A DNA stretch of 64,000 nucleotides from an uncultured Verrucomicrobia subdivision 3 bacterium (GCA_903865745.1 CAIPKV010000085.1:1-64000); one strand, 5' to 3'. Positions 55,807 to 63,972 are shown, counted from the first letter of the stretch. Translations and numbers: made by a program. The notes: generated by a model from the letters alone, not told the origin.

Positions 55807-56412
55807 TTAAAGGGTTTCGGCGGCAATCTGCTTGAGGTCGGCAACCACATTATCCGTGGCGTCCGCCGGCACGCTGGCAGCGGTAAGAATTTTTTTTACG
55901 CTGTTGAGCAGGGTCTGGGTTTGCGTGGCGGAAAGATGCGCGCCGTTGAACAGTGCATGGATATTCCGGGCCAGAGTGAGGTTTTGCGGGATGAGGTGCT
56001 TGTGGCCACTGACGGCCGTAATCAGATGACCAGTCAGCGCCTTGATGGAAGTGGCGGAAGCCTTTTTATCAAGGGACGCCGCCGCCGAAAGATGGGTCAT
56101 CAGCGCCGGCCGCTGGTCGGCGCCGGCCGAAGCATCAGCGGCCTGACAGAGCACATCCAGGTCCGTGTGGAGATCGGCAATATTTTGCAACGTGGCCGCC
56201 AGCGCCGGATTGACTGGCGGAGCCGTTTGCGCCGGCGGCGCGCTTGGGGTGGCGGGTGCGGAAGGCGGCGTCTGGTTGTCGCCGCCTTGGGAGGCCGCCG
56301 TGGTTTGATTCACGGCGCGTTTGGCCTGACCGATGGCGAGGTTATAGTTCACATCGGCCAAGGCACTGCTGACGAATGCCAGAGTCACGGCCAAAATAAC
56401 TAACGCCTTCAT
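55807..56412 (-). CDS. Exported alanine-rich helical hypothetical protein
   Basis: 201 residues. Signal peptide (KALVILAVTLAFVSSALA-D), a Pro/Ala/Thr-rich linker (PSAPATPSAPPAQTAPP), then a helical C-terminal domain (ATLQNIADLHTDLDVLCQAAD, LLNSVKKILTAASVPADA). No family recognised. It begins 6 nt after the protease stop, so it is probably co-transcribed. A hairpin GCCAGC/GCTGGC at 55778-55798 follows its stop. Confidence 0.65.
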   Translation of the reverse strand: MKALVILAVTLAFVSSALADVNYNLAIGQAKRAVNQTTAASQGGDNQTPPSAPATPSAPPAQTAPPVNPALAATLQNIADLHTDLDVLCQAADASAGADQRPALMTHLSAAASLDKKASATSIKALTGHLITAVSGHKHLIPQNLTLARNIHALFNGAHLSATQTQTLLNSVKKILTAASVPADATDNVVADLKQIAAETL

Positions 56413-56418
56413 GAAAAC

Positions 56419-58716
56419 TTACGGGTTGGTGGTCGCCGGGCTGCCTTTGCCGAGCAGCGCAATATAATCCAGCAGGATGCGCTGGGTTTCATCGAAGATC
56501 GGGTCAAACGGCGGGGGCGATTTCTTGTCGGCCACCGCCGATTTCACGGTATTGGTGGCGGTGACGGTGCTGACCTTGTTGGTGTCTGCGTTAGCGGTGG
56601 CGGAGACGGAGTTCGTATCCACACCGTCTTCCTTCAAGCCTGGCAGCGCGGCGTTTTCCACAGTGATATTATAGACCTTCACGCCGCTTGGTTTGCGCGC
56701 AGAACGCTCCGCATCGCGGACGAGGCTCTGACGGAAGACGCGTTCCCGTTCCTTAAGCGTCTCGTGCTCGTTGATGGAGGCGGTCTTGTCGGCCTGCATT
56801 TTTACGAACTGGTCAATGTCCTGTTTCACGTAGATAAAATCCTGATTCGTGGCAATCCGCTCGTCGGAATGCGCCTTGAGCGTCGCGAGATACGGCTGAA
56901 CGAGATTAAACTTCTCGTAGTTTGCGGGCTGGATGGTGTCCCACGGCAATGGATTATCGAGCGAGACTTCGCCGACTTGCGTGGAATAGTTCAGCACGTC
57001 CGGCAAAATGATATCCGGCTCCACGCCCTTGAGCTGGGTGGACGCACCGCTCACCCGATAGAATTTTCGGATGGTAATCTTGATGGTGCCGGGATCATTC
57101 GAGTTCCCCTTGTCGGCCGATAACATGTAAGGCTTCAGCGGGTTCAAGTTTTGAACCGTGCCCTTGCCGTGCGTCGAGATGTCGCCAATGACGAGCGCCC
57201 GGCCGTAATCCTGCAACGCCGCCGCCGCAATCTCCGAGGCGGACGCACTAAACCGATTGATCATTACCGCGAGCGGGCCGTCATAAAGTTGCGCCGGATC
57301 CGGCACGGTATCCACTTGCACCTGACCATCGGGATTGCGCGCGAGCACCACCGGGCCGCCCTTGATGAACAGGCCGGTGAACCTGATGGCTTCTTCCAGC
57401 GAGCCGCCCGGATTCGAGCGCAGGTCAATGATAATGCCGGACACCTTCTCCGCCTTTAACCGGTTAATCAGCTTCGTCACGTCCGCCGTCGTGCTTTTAG
57501 GCGTCGTCTGACCGTCATTGCCCAGATTCACCGTGGCGTAGAATGATGGCAGGTCAATGACGCCAATGCGCTGGCCATCGGGGAATTGCAACAGCTTCGC
57601 CTTGGCCTCCGAATCTTCCAGCTTGATTTCATCGCGGATGAGCGTGACCACCTTGCGCGTCGTATGGTCCGGCGCGAGGCTCAGCGTCAGGCGCACTTCA
57701 GTCCCTTTCGGGCCGCGGATTTGCTGAACCACCTTCTCCAAATCCATGTCCACCACATCCACCGGTGTTTTGTCGCCCTGCGCCACGGCCACGATGCGGT
57801 CTTTCTCGTGAACCTGCTTGCTCTTCATCGCCGGACCGCCGGGCACCAGCGAGCGGATGGTGCAATAGCCATCGTCCTCGCCCAGTTGCGCGCCGATGCC
57901 AAACAGCGAGAGGTTCATGCCAATGGAAAAGTCCTGCGCGTGCGGCGCACTGAAATAATCCGAGTGCGGATCGTAGGCATGACAAAGCCCGTTGAGATAA
58001 GCCTGCAAGACGCCGTCGCTATCCCAGTTCGTGGTCATGTGCAGGTTCCACTTATAATGCTTCTCCAACGTCGCCGGAATATCCTTCGCTGCATTCGACG
58101 GCAGCTTCACGACAAAGTTATCGTTCGTCTCAATGATTTCGCGGCCCAACTTTTCCTGCAAATACTCATAGCGCAGGCGCTGCCGCCAGAGCGCTTCCGC
58201 CTCCGTCAAATCTTTCGGGAAAGGCGCGTGCCGCCGGTCCAGGACAATCTTTTCATCGGTGTTGAACTTGAACTTGTCATGCTTCAACAAATCCGTCACA
58301 TACGCGTCGTGCTGTTCGATGCGCTCCGCGAAGCGGTCATACACCGCGAACGCCGGCGTCAAATCCGCCGTGCCATGTTCCAGCGTCAGCTTGTCGAGAT
58401 TCGTCCGGTAGATGGCGAACTCGTCGATATCGCTTTGGAGAAAGTTTTCGTGGCGCGGATCGAGCGAATCAATGTAGCCGTCGAAGAACTTTTCCGACAA
58501 CGCTTCATCCAGCGGATGCTGCGAATAATGGTATTCCTCCAGCAACCGGGCGGCCACGTGGGCGATGCGCGGGTCATTCGGGCCGGGTTTCAGGGCTGTG
58601 GGCGGCAGGGCGGGCAGGGCGGGGACATCCGACTGGCTGGTCTCGCAACCGGCCCAGATGGCGAGCGCGATGGCCGGGATTAGCAGCGCCAGCGAGAAGT
58701 TTCTAATACGGAACAT
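56419..58716 (-). CDS. prc: C-terminal processing protease (Tsp/Prc, S41)
   Basis: 765 residues. Periplasmic serine protease that trims or degrades proteins from the C-terminus. Lipoprotein-like signal (LALLIPAIALAIWAGC-ET). Helical N-terminal region with SLDPRHENFLQSDIDEF; PDZ domain around VPGGPAMKSKQVHEKDRIVAVAQ; S41 core with VSGIIIDLRSNPGGSLEEAI, NRFSASASEIAAAALQDYGRA and THGKGTVQ (Ser/Lys dyad region). The C-terminal Tsp-type DUF3340-like region ends near KVYNIT. The ATG at 58716 is taken because it starts directly at the signal; in-frame ATG at 58728 and TTG at 58746 are alternatives. Followed by the alanine-rich exported protein. Confidence 0.92.
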   Translation of the reverse strand: MFRIRNFSLALLIPAIALAIWAGCETSQSDVPALPALPPTALKPGPNDPRIAHVAARLLEEYHYSQHPLDEALSEKFFDGYIDSLDPRHENFLQSDIDEFAIYRTNLDKLTLEHGTADLTPAFAVYDRFAERIEQHDAYVTDLLKHDKFKFNTDEKIVLDRRHAPFPKDLTEAEALWRQRLRYEYLQEKLGREIIETNDNFVVKLPSNAAKDIPATLEKHYKWNLHMTTNWDSDGVLQAYLNGLCHAYDPHSDYFSAPHAQDFSIGMNLSLFGIGAQLGEDDGYCTIRSLVPGGPAMKSKQVHEKDRIVAVAQGDKTPVDVVDMDLEKVVQQIRGPKGTEVRLTLSLAPDHTTRKVVTLIRDEIKLEDSEAKAKLLQFPDGQRIGVIDLPSFYATVNLGNDGQTTPKSTTADVTKLINRLKAEKVSGIIIDLRSNPGGSLEEAIRFTGLFIKGGPVVLARNPDGQVQVDTVPDPAQLYDGPLAVMINRFSASASEIAAAALQDYGRALVIGDISTHGKGTVQNLNPLKPYMLSADKGNSNDPGTIKITIRKFYRVSGASTQLKGVEPDIILPDVLNYSTQVGEVSLDNPLPWDTIQPANYEKFNLVQPYLATLKAHSDERIATNQDFIYVKQDIDQFVKMQADKTASINEHETLKERERVFRQSLVRDAERSARKPSGVKVYNITVENAALPGLKEDGVDTNSVSATANADTNKVSTVTATNTVKSAVADKKSPPPFDPIFDETQRILLDYIALLGKGSPATTNP

Positions 58717-58801
58717 GGTGGATGGCATGAGCACAATTTGACCCAAGATAACTCAAACCGTTCAGCGGGGAAACCAAATTGCGCGCGATTTTGGTTTTGA
58801 G

Positions 58802-58930
58802 ATGATAACGGGCTGCCCAAGCCGTTGGGCTCAAATCAAGGAGATGGACGGACGCGCGCTCCGTGTTAAATTGCTGCCGGATGGCGAGACCATCCACAAC
58901 GCGTTTTTTGACCGCGATTTTGAATTATGA
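58802..58930 (+). CDS. Short ORF coupled to the DUF2283 gene
   Basis: 42 codons, ATG at 58802 (an internal ATG at 58844 follows AAGGAG too closely to be a typical start). It encodes WAQIKEMDGRALRVKLLPDG and ends FFDRDFEL. Its TGA overlaps the ATG of the DUF2283 gene (ATGA), the usual sign of translational coupling. DUF2283 genes often have a small partner gene upstream in toxin-antitoxin-like pairs; whether this is such a partner is unproven. It may be a truncated version of a longer protein, since the frame is open upstream without a start. Confidence 0.5.
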   Translation: MITGCPSRWAQIKEMDGRALRVKLLPDGETIHNAFFDRDFEL

Positions 58931-59124
58931 AGATTCGCTACTTTCAGGACACCGATACGCTGCACATCGAGTTCAAGCCCGCCGCCGTGGCCGAGACGCG
59001 CGACTTGGATGAGAACACGCTATTGGACTTGGACCAGCGCGGACAGATTCTGGCCATCACCATGGAACACGCGAGCCAGCGCACGGATGCCCCCCAATTT
59101 TCCTACGAACAGGTAACCGCCTGA
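58927..59124 (+). CDS. DUF2283 family protein
   Basis: 65 residues. MKIRYFQDTDTLHIEF..., ETRDLDENTLLDLDQRGQILAITMEHAS is the DUF2283 pattern (short beta-rich protein with Y-x-x-x-D-x-L-x-I start). Overlaps the preceding 42-codon ORF by ATGA. In other bacteria DUF2283 genes pair with DUF4258 genes as putative toxin-antitoxin modules; no DUF4258 is seen here. Confidence 0.85.
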   Translation: MKIRYFQDTDTLHIEFKPAAVAETRDLDENTLLDLDQRGQILAITMEHASQRTDAPQFSYEQVTA

Positions 59125-59337
59125 TTTTTTAGTCTGCAAGACCTGTCGCTTCACCCCGATATTACCCCGCCCTCGGCTGACCCACAGGTCAGCCCTACCG
59201 GCGTGCACGCCCAACCGCTCGCCACCATCCTCTTTGAATTGCATGATGACGGCTCCCGTTTCCAGCCGCCTGACTGCGTGGCTAAAGTAGATCCCGCTGA
59301 AACTTCATTGCGCGATATATCCGGCGATGCCCTTTGA
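59125..59337 (+). other. Open frame continuing past the DUF2283 stop
   Basis: The 71 codons after the DUF2283 TGA stay open in the same frame to a TGA at 59335 but contain no ATG. The translation (LATILFELHDDGSRFQPPD, VDPAETSLRDISGDAL) looks moderately protein-like. It may be a decayed gene, readthrough extension or chance. The promoter for the 59368 regulator would also lie here. Confidence 0.3.
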
Positions 59338-59367
59338 CTATTCAAAGCGTTCCGCTAGAGTGCCGGA

Positions 59368-60345
59368 ATGCCCCCAACCCTGGCTTACGCGGTCAAGGCG
59401 CGCAAAGGAAAACCCCGGCTCAAAACGGCGCTCCTCACCTCGCTCCTGGCCCCGTCTGCGCAAACGGGCGTGCGTGACCTTAACCTGGCTGAAAAAATGG
59501 TGGCTTCAAAAATCTACCGCGATTACGAATCGGCCTTTAGCAGTCTCACGGGCATGCCGCTGGCTTTTCAACCCGTCGACTCGTGGCAGTTGCCGCACCA
59601 TGGCAAACCCGATGAAAATGCCCTGTGCCGCTTGATGACGGAGAAAAGTGGTTCGTGTTCATTTTGCCTGCAGGCGCATGACCAGCTCAACCGGCTGGCG
59701 CTCAAGAAAGCTAAAACGATGACCTGCGCCCTGGGGCTTTCCGATTCCGCAGTGCCGGTGCGTCTGAATAACCGCGTGATTGGTTTCTTTCAAGTCGGCC
59801 AGGTATTCCGGACCAAGCCGACCGCCAGACAATTTAAAAAAGTCCTTAAGCTGGCCAAGCAGCTGGGGATCAAGGCGCGCCCCGCCACCCTGAAAAAAGC
59901 GTTCTATTCCGGCCGCGTCCTCACCCCGGCCAAATATGCGGGCGCAATCAATCTGCTCAAAGTTTTTGCACAACATCTGGGGTCATTGAGCCACCAGATT
60001 TTCATCCAACAGAATGTAGCGGAGCTAAAAGTCATCACCAAAGCGCGCACTTACATTCACGATCATCTGACCGACCAGATGAAGCTGGGCGAGGTGGCCC
60101 GGGCCGTGAACATGAGCACTTTTTATTTCTGCAAGACCTTCAAACGCTATGCCGGCATTAATTTTACCGATTATGTCTCCCGGGTGCGCATCGAGAAAGC
60201 CAAGAACCTGTTGTTGAATCCCAATCTCCGGGTTAGCGAAATCGCCTTTGAAATCGGGTTCCAGTCCCTCACCCATTTCAATCGCCGGTTCTATACCCAC
60301 GTTGGCTTATCCCCCTCAAAATACCGCGAGCAATTGGCGCATTAA
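59368..60345 (+). CDS. PocR-domain AraC-type transcriptional regulator
   Basis: 325 residues. The N-terminal part (about 40-190) is a PocR-type sensory domain: SKIYRDYESAFSSLTGMPLAF, ALCRLMTEKSGSCSFCLQAH with a Cys cluster (CxxxxxxxxCxxC), TMTCALGLSDSAVPV, VIGFFQVGQVF. The C-terminal 100 residues hold two helix-turn-helix motifs of the AraC family (MKLGEVARAVNMSTFYFCKTFKR and VSEIAFEIGFQSLTHFNRRF). Probably binds a small ligand through the PocR domain and activates genes; targets unknown. A Lys-rich segment (KPTARQFKKVLKLAKQLG) joins the halves. It stands alone next to the restriction-modification cassette. Confidence 0.9.
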   Translation: MPPTLAYAVKARKGKPRLKTALLTSLLAPSAQTGVRDLNLAEKMVASKIYRDYESAFSSLTGMPLAFQPVDSWQLPHHGKPDENALCRLMTEKSGSCSFCLQAHDQLNRLALKKAKTMTCALGLSDSAVPVRLNNRVIGFFQVGQVFRTKPTARQFKKVLKLAKQLGIKARPATLKKAFYSGRVLTPAKYAGAINLLKVFAQHLGSLSHQIFIQQNVAELKVITKARTYIHDHLTDQMKLGEVARAVNMSTFYFCKTFKRYAGINFTDYVSRVRIEKAKNLLLNPNLRVSEIAFEIGFQSLTHFNRRFYTHVGLSPSKYREQLAH

Positions 60346-60387
60346 ATAGCCGGGCAACCCGGCGCCTGTTTTTTCTGCTGGTCACTT

Positions 60388-60478
60388 TGTGAAATCCGGG
60401 TCTGACTCTCGTTGGAAAGCCCACTCGAGCCGCTGGACCATTTATTTAGTTTGTACCCGAAGTCAGTTCTCATTCTAC
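60388..60478. repeat. Left imperfect direct repeat flanking the restriction-modification cassette
   Basis: The core 60414-60478 (GGAAAGCCC ... CGAGCCGCTGG ... TTTATTTAGTT ... GTACCCGAAG ... CTCAT) aligns without gaps to 62241-62305 with about a dozen differences in 65 nt. The segment before it (GTGAAATCCGGGTCTG, 60389-60404) is also related to 62551-62566 (GTGAAATTCGGGTCTG). Confidence 0.75.
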
Positions 60479-60546
60479 TTGTAGTGAAAAATCTTCGAAG
60501 TTCACTTGGCGATTTTTGCAAAATCATCTAATGTCCTCATAGCTAA

Positions 60547-61500
60547 ATGCCAAAACAGTTTTCCATTGCTCAGAAATTTACTCCCGACGCACGTGCGGTA
60601 CTTCATGAAGGCGATTGTTTGGATATGCTCCGAGCTATTCCAAACGAGGCTATCCAACTGATTGTCACCTCACCGCCTTACAATTTGGGCAAGGAGTATG
60701 AGGCAAAACTTCATGTGGATGTTTACGTTGAAGAGCAAAGAAAGGTCATCACGGAATGTTTTCGCGTATTGGCTGACGGAGGAAGTATCTGCTGGCAAGT
60801 GGGAAATTTCGTCGAGGACGGGGCAATTATACCGATCGATACTTTGCTTTACCCTATTTTTTCTGGTTTGGGATTGAAAATGCGCAATCGGATAGTCTGG
60901 CATTTTGAACATGGATTACACTGCTCTCGCCGTTTGTCGGGGCGTTATGAAACAATCATTTGGTTTACGAAAGGGGACAAATACGTATTTAATGTTGATC
61001 CGATCCGAGTGCCGCAAAAATATCCCGGCAAGAAATATTTCAGGGGACCAAAGGTTGGTCAGTATTCTTGCAATCCACTTGGAAAAAATCCCGGGGATGT
61101 TTGGACGGTACCAAATGTTAAGAGCAACCACGTAGAGAAAACTGGACATCCCTGCCAGTTTCCAGTTGAACTTATCGAGAGGTTGGTTCTGTCACTTACG
61201 CAAGTGAATGATTGGGTTTTGGATCCGTTTCTTGGAACCGGAACATCCATCATTGCTGCTATTCGTAATGGAAGAAGAGGCGTTGGCGCTGAAATTTTGA
61301 GGAAGTATATCGAACTTGCCAAAACGCGAATTAATTTGGCGGCAAATGGTGAGCTTCCAGTTCGCCCAATGGCCAAGCCGGTTTTTGATCCTAAGTATGC
61401 GGGTAAAAACCTTCTTACAGCACCATGGCTGGTTGATGATACTTTACCTGAACAATCAATACTTTTAGAAAAGACTACGCCATACAGAATACGCAAATGA
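60547..61500 (+). CDS. Type II beta-class DNA methyltransferase (BstYI/BglII type)
   Basis: 317 residues. Motif IV TSPPYNLG (residues 40-47) precedes motif I (DPFLGTGTS, near 227-235), giving the beta order. TSPPY suggests N4-cytosine methylation, though N6-adenine is not excluded. AdoMet-dependent; protects the host site from the partner nuclease. Further motifs: HEGDCLDMLRAIPNEAIQLIV and GAEILRKYIELAKTRI. Its TGA overlaps the ATG of the endonuclease gene by 4 nt. The pair is visibly AT-richer than its neighbours and uses A/T-ending codons, indicating transfer. Direct repeats flank the pair. Confidence 0.92.
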   Translation: MPKQFSIAQKFTPDARAVLHEGDCLDMLRAIPNEAIQLIVTSPPYNLGKEYEAKLHVDVYVEEQRKVITECFRVLADGGSICWQVGNFVEDGAIIPIDTLLYPIFSGLGLKMRNRIVWHFEHGLHCSRRLSGRYETIIWFTKGDKYVFNVDPIRVPQKYPGKKYFRGPKVGQYSCNPLGKNPGDVWTVPNVKSNHVEKTGHPCQFPVELIERLVLSLTQVNDWVLDPFLGTGTSIIAAIRNGRRGVGAEILRKYIELAKTRINLAANGELPVRPMAKPVFDPKYAGKNLLTAPWLVDDTLPEQSILLEKTTPYRIRK

Positions 61501-62108
61501 AAATCGTTCAGACATACTCACACTTGAATGGACTAGAATATTTGCTGGTTCATAAAAAGAAACTGTGGCAACAAGTTCAGGAAGTGATCAAATCCGTCGA
61601 TGCCACTGCCTGTAAGACCAAGATTAGCAAAGAAAAGGGCATGGTGGGGGATGTTCTTTTTAGTCCGATTGACATGAATTCTGCCTTTTCAAAGTTACTA
61701 AAAGATTATCAATGGAAAGAAAGCCGGGTAAACTATTGGGTAACACAAAACGAAAAGCTCATTCGCCAGACAATTACAAAGACAGCCGAACAACAGAAAG
61801 CTGAAATTGAGGCCGCTGGTGAGGTTCCCATCTTTAGCTATAACCAGACCGATTTTGTAAAAGATCGTGTAGCCATTGAAGTTCAATTCGGTAAATATGC
61901 TTTCGTTGCATACGATCTATTCGTAAAACACCTCGCATTTTATGTTCGTGACCAGATTGATGTCGGGATAGAGATTCTCGCCATGAAATCTCTGCAATCC
62001 CAAATGTCCTCCGGTCCTGGTTACTACGAAGGCGAGCTTTACAACATAATCCGCAATGGCCGTGGCGTTCCAGCCGTGCCCTTGGTGATTATTGGCGTAG
62101 AACCCTGA
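61497..62108 (+). CDS. BstYI/BglII-family type II restriction endonuclease
   Basis: 203 residues. Begins MKIVQTYSHLNGLEYLLVH and carries NQTDFVKDRVAIEVQFGKY, which holds the BglII-type catalytic cluster D119 ... E128-x-Q130 (BglII D84, E93, Q95 with the same spacing). SSGPGYYEGELYNIIR and PAVPLVIIG complete the family signature. Close relatives cut RGATCY (BstYI) or AGATCT (BglII); the BstYI-like length and motifs favour RGATCY, but specificity is inferred. Coupled to the methyltransferase by an ATGA overlap with the methyltransferase first, which favours methylation before restriction on entry to a new host. AT-rich. Confidence 0.93.
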   Translation: MKIVQTYSHLNGLEYLLVHKKKLWQQVQEVIKSVDATACKTKISKEKGMVGDVLFSPIDMNSAFSKLLKDYQWKESRVNYWVTQNEKLIRQTITKTAEQQKAEIEAAGEVPIFSYNQTDFVKDRVAIEVQFGKYAFVAYDLFVKHLAFYVRDQIDVGIEILAMKSLQSQMSSGPGYYEGELYNIIRNGRGVPAVPLVIIGVEP

Positions 62109-62240
62109 CAACCGCGACTTTCTCACTCAGCCAAAGCGCACCGTCTGGCGGCTGCCGTAGTCTTAGGAAATCGCCCGGCCCGACTTGGTAGGGATGGCGC
62201 GCTGCGCCGTCCGCTGGCCGGCGCGTTCCCTGTCCCCGCC

Positions 62241-62305
62241 GGAAAGCCCGCCCGAGCCGCTGGCCAATTTATTTAGTTGGTACCCGAAGCTCGCCCTCAT
62301 CCTAA
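62241..62305. repeat. Right imperfect direct repeat flanking the restriction-modification cassette
   Basis: Gap-free counterpart of 60414-60478; together they bracket the methyltransferase-endonuclease pair. Confidence 0.75.
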
Positions 62306-62412
62306 CCTTCTCCCCCAAGGAGAAGGAACCGGTAGCGGACGCTTCAAGATTCCCGGTAGCTTATTCGTTCAATCCCAGCGCGGGTATTTCCCAAGCCGCG
62401 GCGAACGTTTCT

Positions 62413-62496
62413 CCCTCTCCTCGCCCGCCTACGCTGTGCTTCGGCGTGGTTTGTCGATGGTCGCGTCGTAGCGAAGCGAAGACGGAGAGGAGAGGG
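62413..62496. repeat. Long hairpin
   Basis: CCCTCTCCTC (62413-62422) and GAGGAGAGGG (62487-62496) form a perfect 10-bp stem around a loop of about 64 nt; part of a larger CCCTCATCC...GGGTGAGGACG inverted arrangement (62293-62514). Confidence 0.6.
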
Positions 62497-62661
62497 CAGG
62501 GGTGAGGACGGTCTTCCCAACCTCTGACTAAAAATCCCTTCGTGCCAATGGGTGAAATTCGGGTCTGTCCCAACCCAAAAACCGCAGATTCGGCCTAAGC
62601 CCACCATTGCCAACGGCTTAACCATATTTACCGTCCGCCAACTGTTGTTTTCTATACACGT

Positions 62662-62880
62662 AAGCTCCCGCTTGCGTCGCACAAGCTCCCGCTTGCATGA
62701 CAAAAGCTCCCGCTTATGACGCGCAAGCTCCCGCTTCGGCCGTCTAAGCTCCCGCTTGTGTGACAAAAGCTCCCGCTTGGCTCACGCAAGCTCCCGCTTG
62801 TGACGTTCAAGCTCCCGCTTTAATCAGCCAAGCTCCCGCTTTGGCGACCCAAGCTCCCGCTTAATGGCCGCAAGGGAGTC
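62662..62880. repeat. 21-bp phased array 4: invariant 12-mer plus variable 9-mers
   Basis: AAGCTCCCGCTT (arms AAGC/GCTT, TCCC loop) occurs ten times without a mismatch at 62662 and every 21 bp to 62851, then a degenerate terminal copy AAGGGAGTC at 62872. The ten 9-nt intervals are all different: GCGTCGCAC, GCATGACAA, ATGACGCGC, CGGCCGTCT, GTGTGACAA, GGCTCACGC, GTGACGTTC, TAATCAGCC, TGGCGACCC, AATGGCCGC. The pattern (fixed repeat, unique intervals, degenerate last repeat) is CRISPR-like in form but much shorter, and no cas gene is present. It is followed about 420 bp later by the helical+FnIII-like gene at 63302. Confidence 0.95.
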
Positions 62881-63301
62881 AGTCCGGGCGGATGGCTCAC
62901 CCCGCAAAACCACCCGCCGCCGGAAAACTCCACGGTGGCCGTTCGCCGTCGGCTGCGGATTCTTCATCGGGCTTAAATGACCGCTTGGTTGGGAAAGTGC
63001 AATATCCGGCTGGACCGCAGACCGCCCCTGGGCGGCACCCGCCATGATCCAAACCCGAATACCCCTTTGTTTACCCCGTTTTAGGGTGCCGACCAGCCCT
63101 ATTTTGGTATTCCTTTCGCAACTTATGAACAGTTGTAAGTTATTTATAATCAATTAATTATAATAAAATAAATCGTGACAATCGGGGTGGAGGCAGGCTA
63201 TGATAAAAAGCGTGAGCCAACTGGCATCATCAAAGCCCCGTAGGGTATAGTGGGATTTGAGATGAAACAGGTCCGTTCACAAATAAGGACAAAAGAAAGT
63301 T
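62881..63301. other. Leader region between array 4 and the FnIII-like gene
   Basis: No gene recognised. An AT-rich stretch (63140-63175) is followed by a run that includes AAAAAGCGTGAGCC and CCCCGTAGGG before the gene. A purine-rich AAGAAAG lies 4 nt upstream of the ATG and may act as ribosome-binding site. Confidence 0.4.
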
Positions 63302-63916
63302 ATGGACCATGTAGGTTTAGACTTCGCAAACAAAAAGCCGAACGACCTGTTCAAGTTCGGCGATAAAGTTCACACCGCCCAGTTGGCCAATGTCCCGTTG
63401 TATGCCGGGTGTTTGATTACGGCGGTGATGCTCAACACGGCCAATCAGGATTACGGTGCCAAGATTGATGCAAGAGCCGAGGGCGGACCCATCTCAACGA
63501 AGGTCGCGTTAGCTTCCCGTGCGGTGCTCCTCGGCCTGCTCTATCAAATTGCCGCGTGGCTCGAAGGCAAGGCGGCCGGCAACGCGGATACCATCAACCT
63601 CGCCGGTTTTGATACCGTTGAACACGTTTACTCGCCCCAGACGATTCTGCTTACGCCAGCCATCAAGGCCATCCTGAACTTCATGACCACGCAATTGAAA
63701 TTGCGCGTCACGACGGTGCCCAATGCGAATTCCTTCGAGGCGCAATATCGCATCGCCGGTGGCGCGTGGGTGCCGTGCGGTTCCTTCCCCAACTCCCGTG
63801 CCATCATCATCACCGGACTGGTGCCGGGCGTGATGTACGAATTCCGCGTGCGCGCCGTGGGCGGCCTCACGGGTTGGTCGGCCTGGAGCGATACCGCCAG
63901 CCACATGTGCATGTAA
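63302..63916 (+). CDS. Helical + fibronectin-III protein linked to array 4
   Basis: 204 residues, no signal peptide. The N-terminal 125 residues are mainly helical (YAGCLITAVMLNTANQDYG, VALASRAVLLGLLYQIAAWLEG). The C-terminal part is a fibronectin type III domain (PNANSFEAQYRIAGGAWVPC, RAIIITGLVPGVMYEFRVRA, GGLTGWSAWSD). The N-terminus is not obviously homologous to the 23887 and 33249 proteins, but length, helical-then-FnIII plan, orientation and position downstream of a 21-bp array are the same. Function unknown. A clear terminator follows. Confidence 0.75.
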   Translation: MDHVGLDFANKKPNDLFKFGDKVHTAQLANVPLYAGCLITAVMLNTANQDYGAKIDARAEGGPISTKVALASRAVLLGLLYQIAAWLEGKAAGNADTINLAGFDTVEHVYSPQTILLTPAIKAILNFMTTQLKLRVTTVPNANSFEAQYRIAGGAWVPCGSFPNSRAIIITGLVPGVMYEFRVRAVGGLTGWSAWSDTASHMCM

Positions 63917-63939
63917 GTTTGACCGCAGCCCCCACCCCG

Positions 63940-63972
63940 CCGCCGGAGCCAGATTTGGTTCCGGCGGTTTTT
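63940..63972 (+). terminator. Terminator after the array-4 FnIII-like gene
   Basis: CCGCCGGAGCC / GGTTCCGGCGG, 11-bp stem with one G-T pair, loop AGATTT, followed by five T. Confidence 0.88.

Larger units (their letters stand above)
62109..62661. other. Gene-free repeat-rich region after the R-M cassette
   Basis: No intact gene. Contains the right direct-repeat copy (62241-62305), a segment typical of dispersed repeats (CCCTCATCCTAACCTTCTCC, 62293-62312), a long inverted repeat (62413-62496) and a CCCCTGCCC-type complement near 62490-62510. Confidence 0.5.

Noticed and set aside
57586-58683. 365-codon open frame antisense to the C-terminal processing protease
   Set aside because: Shadow frame; composition is Arg/His-rich as expected for the antisense of this gene.
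62662-62880. Classical CRISPR array
   Set aside because: Repeats of 12 nt and spacers of 9 nt are far below CRISPR sizes, and no cas gene occurs in the window.
62344-63153. Minus-strand KREL-repeat frames through array 4
   Set aside because: Interrupted by a stop within the array and constant only in the 12-nt core; not a gene.
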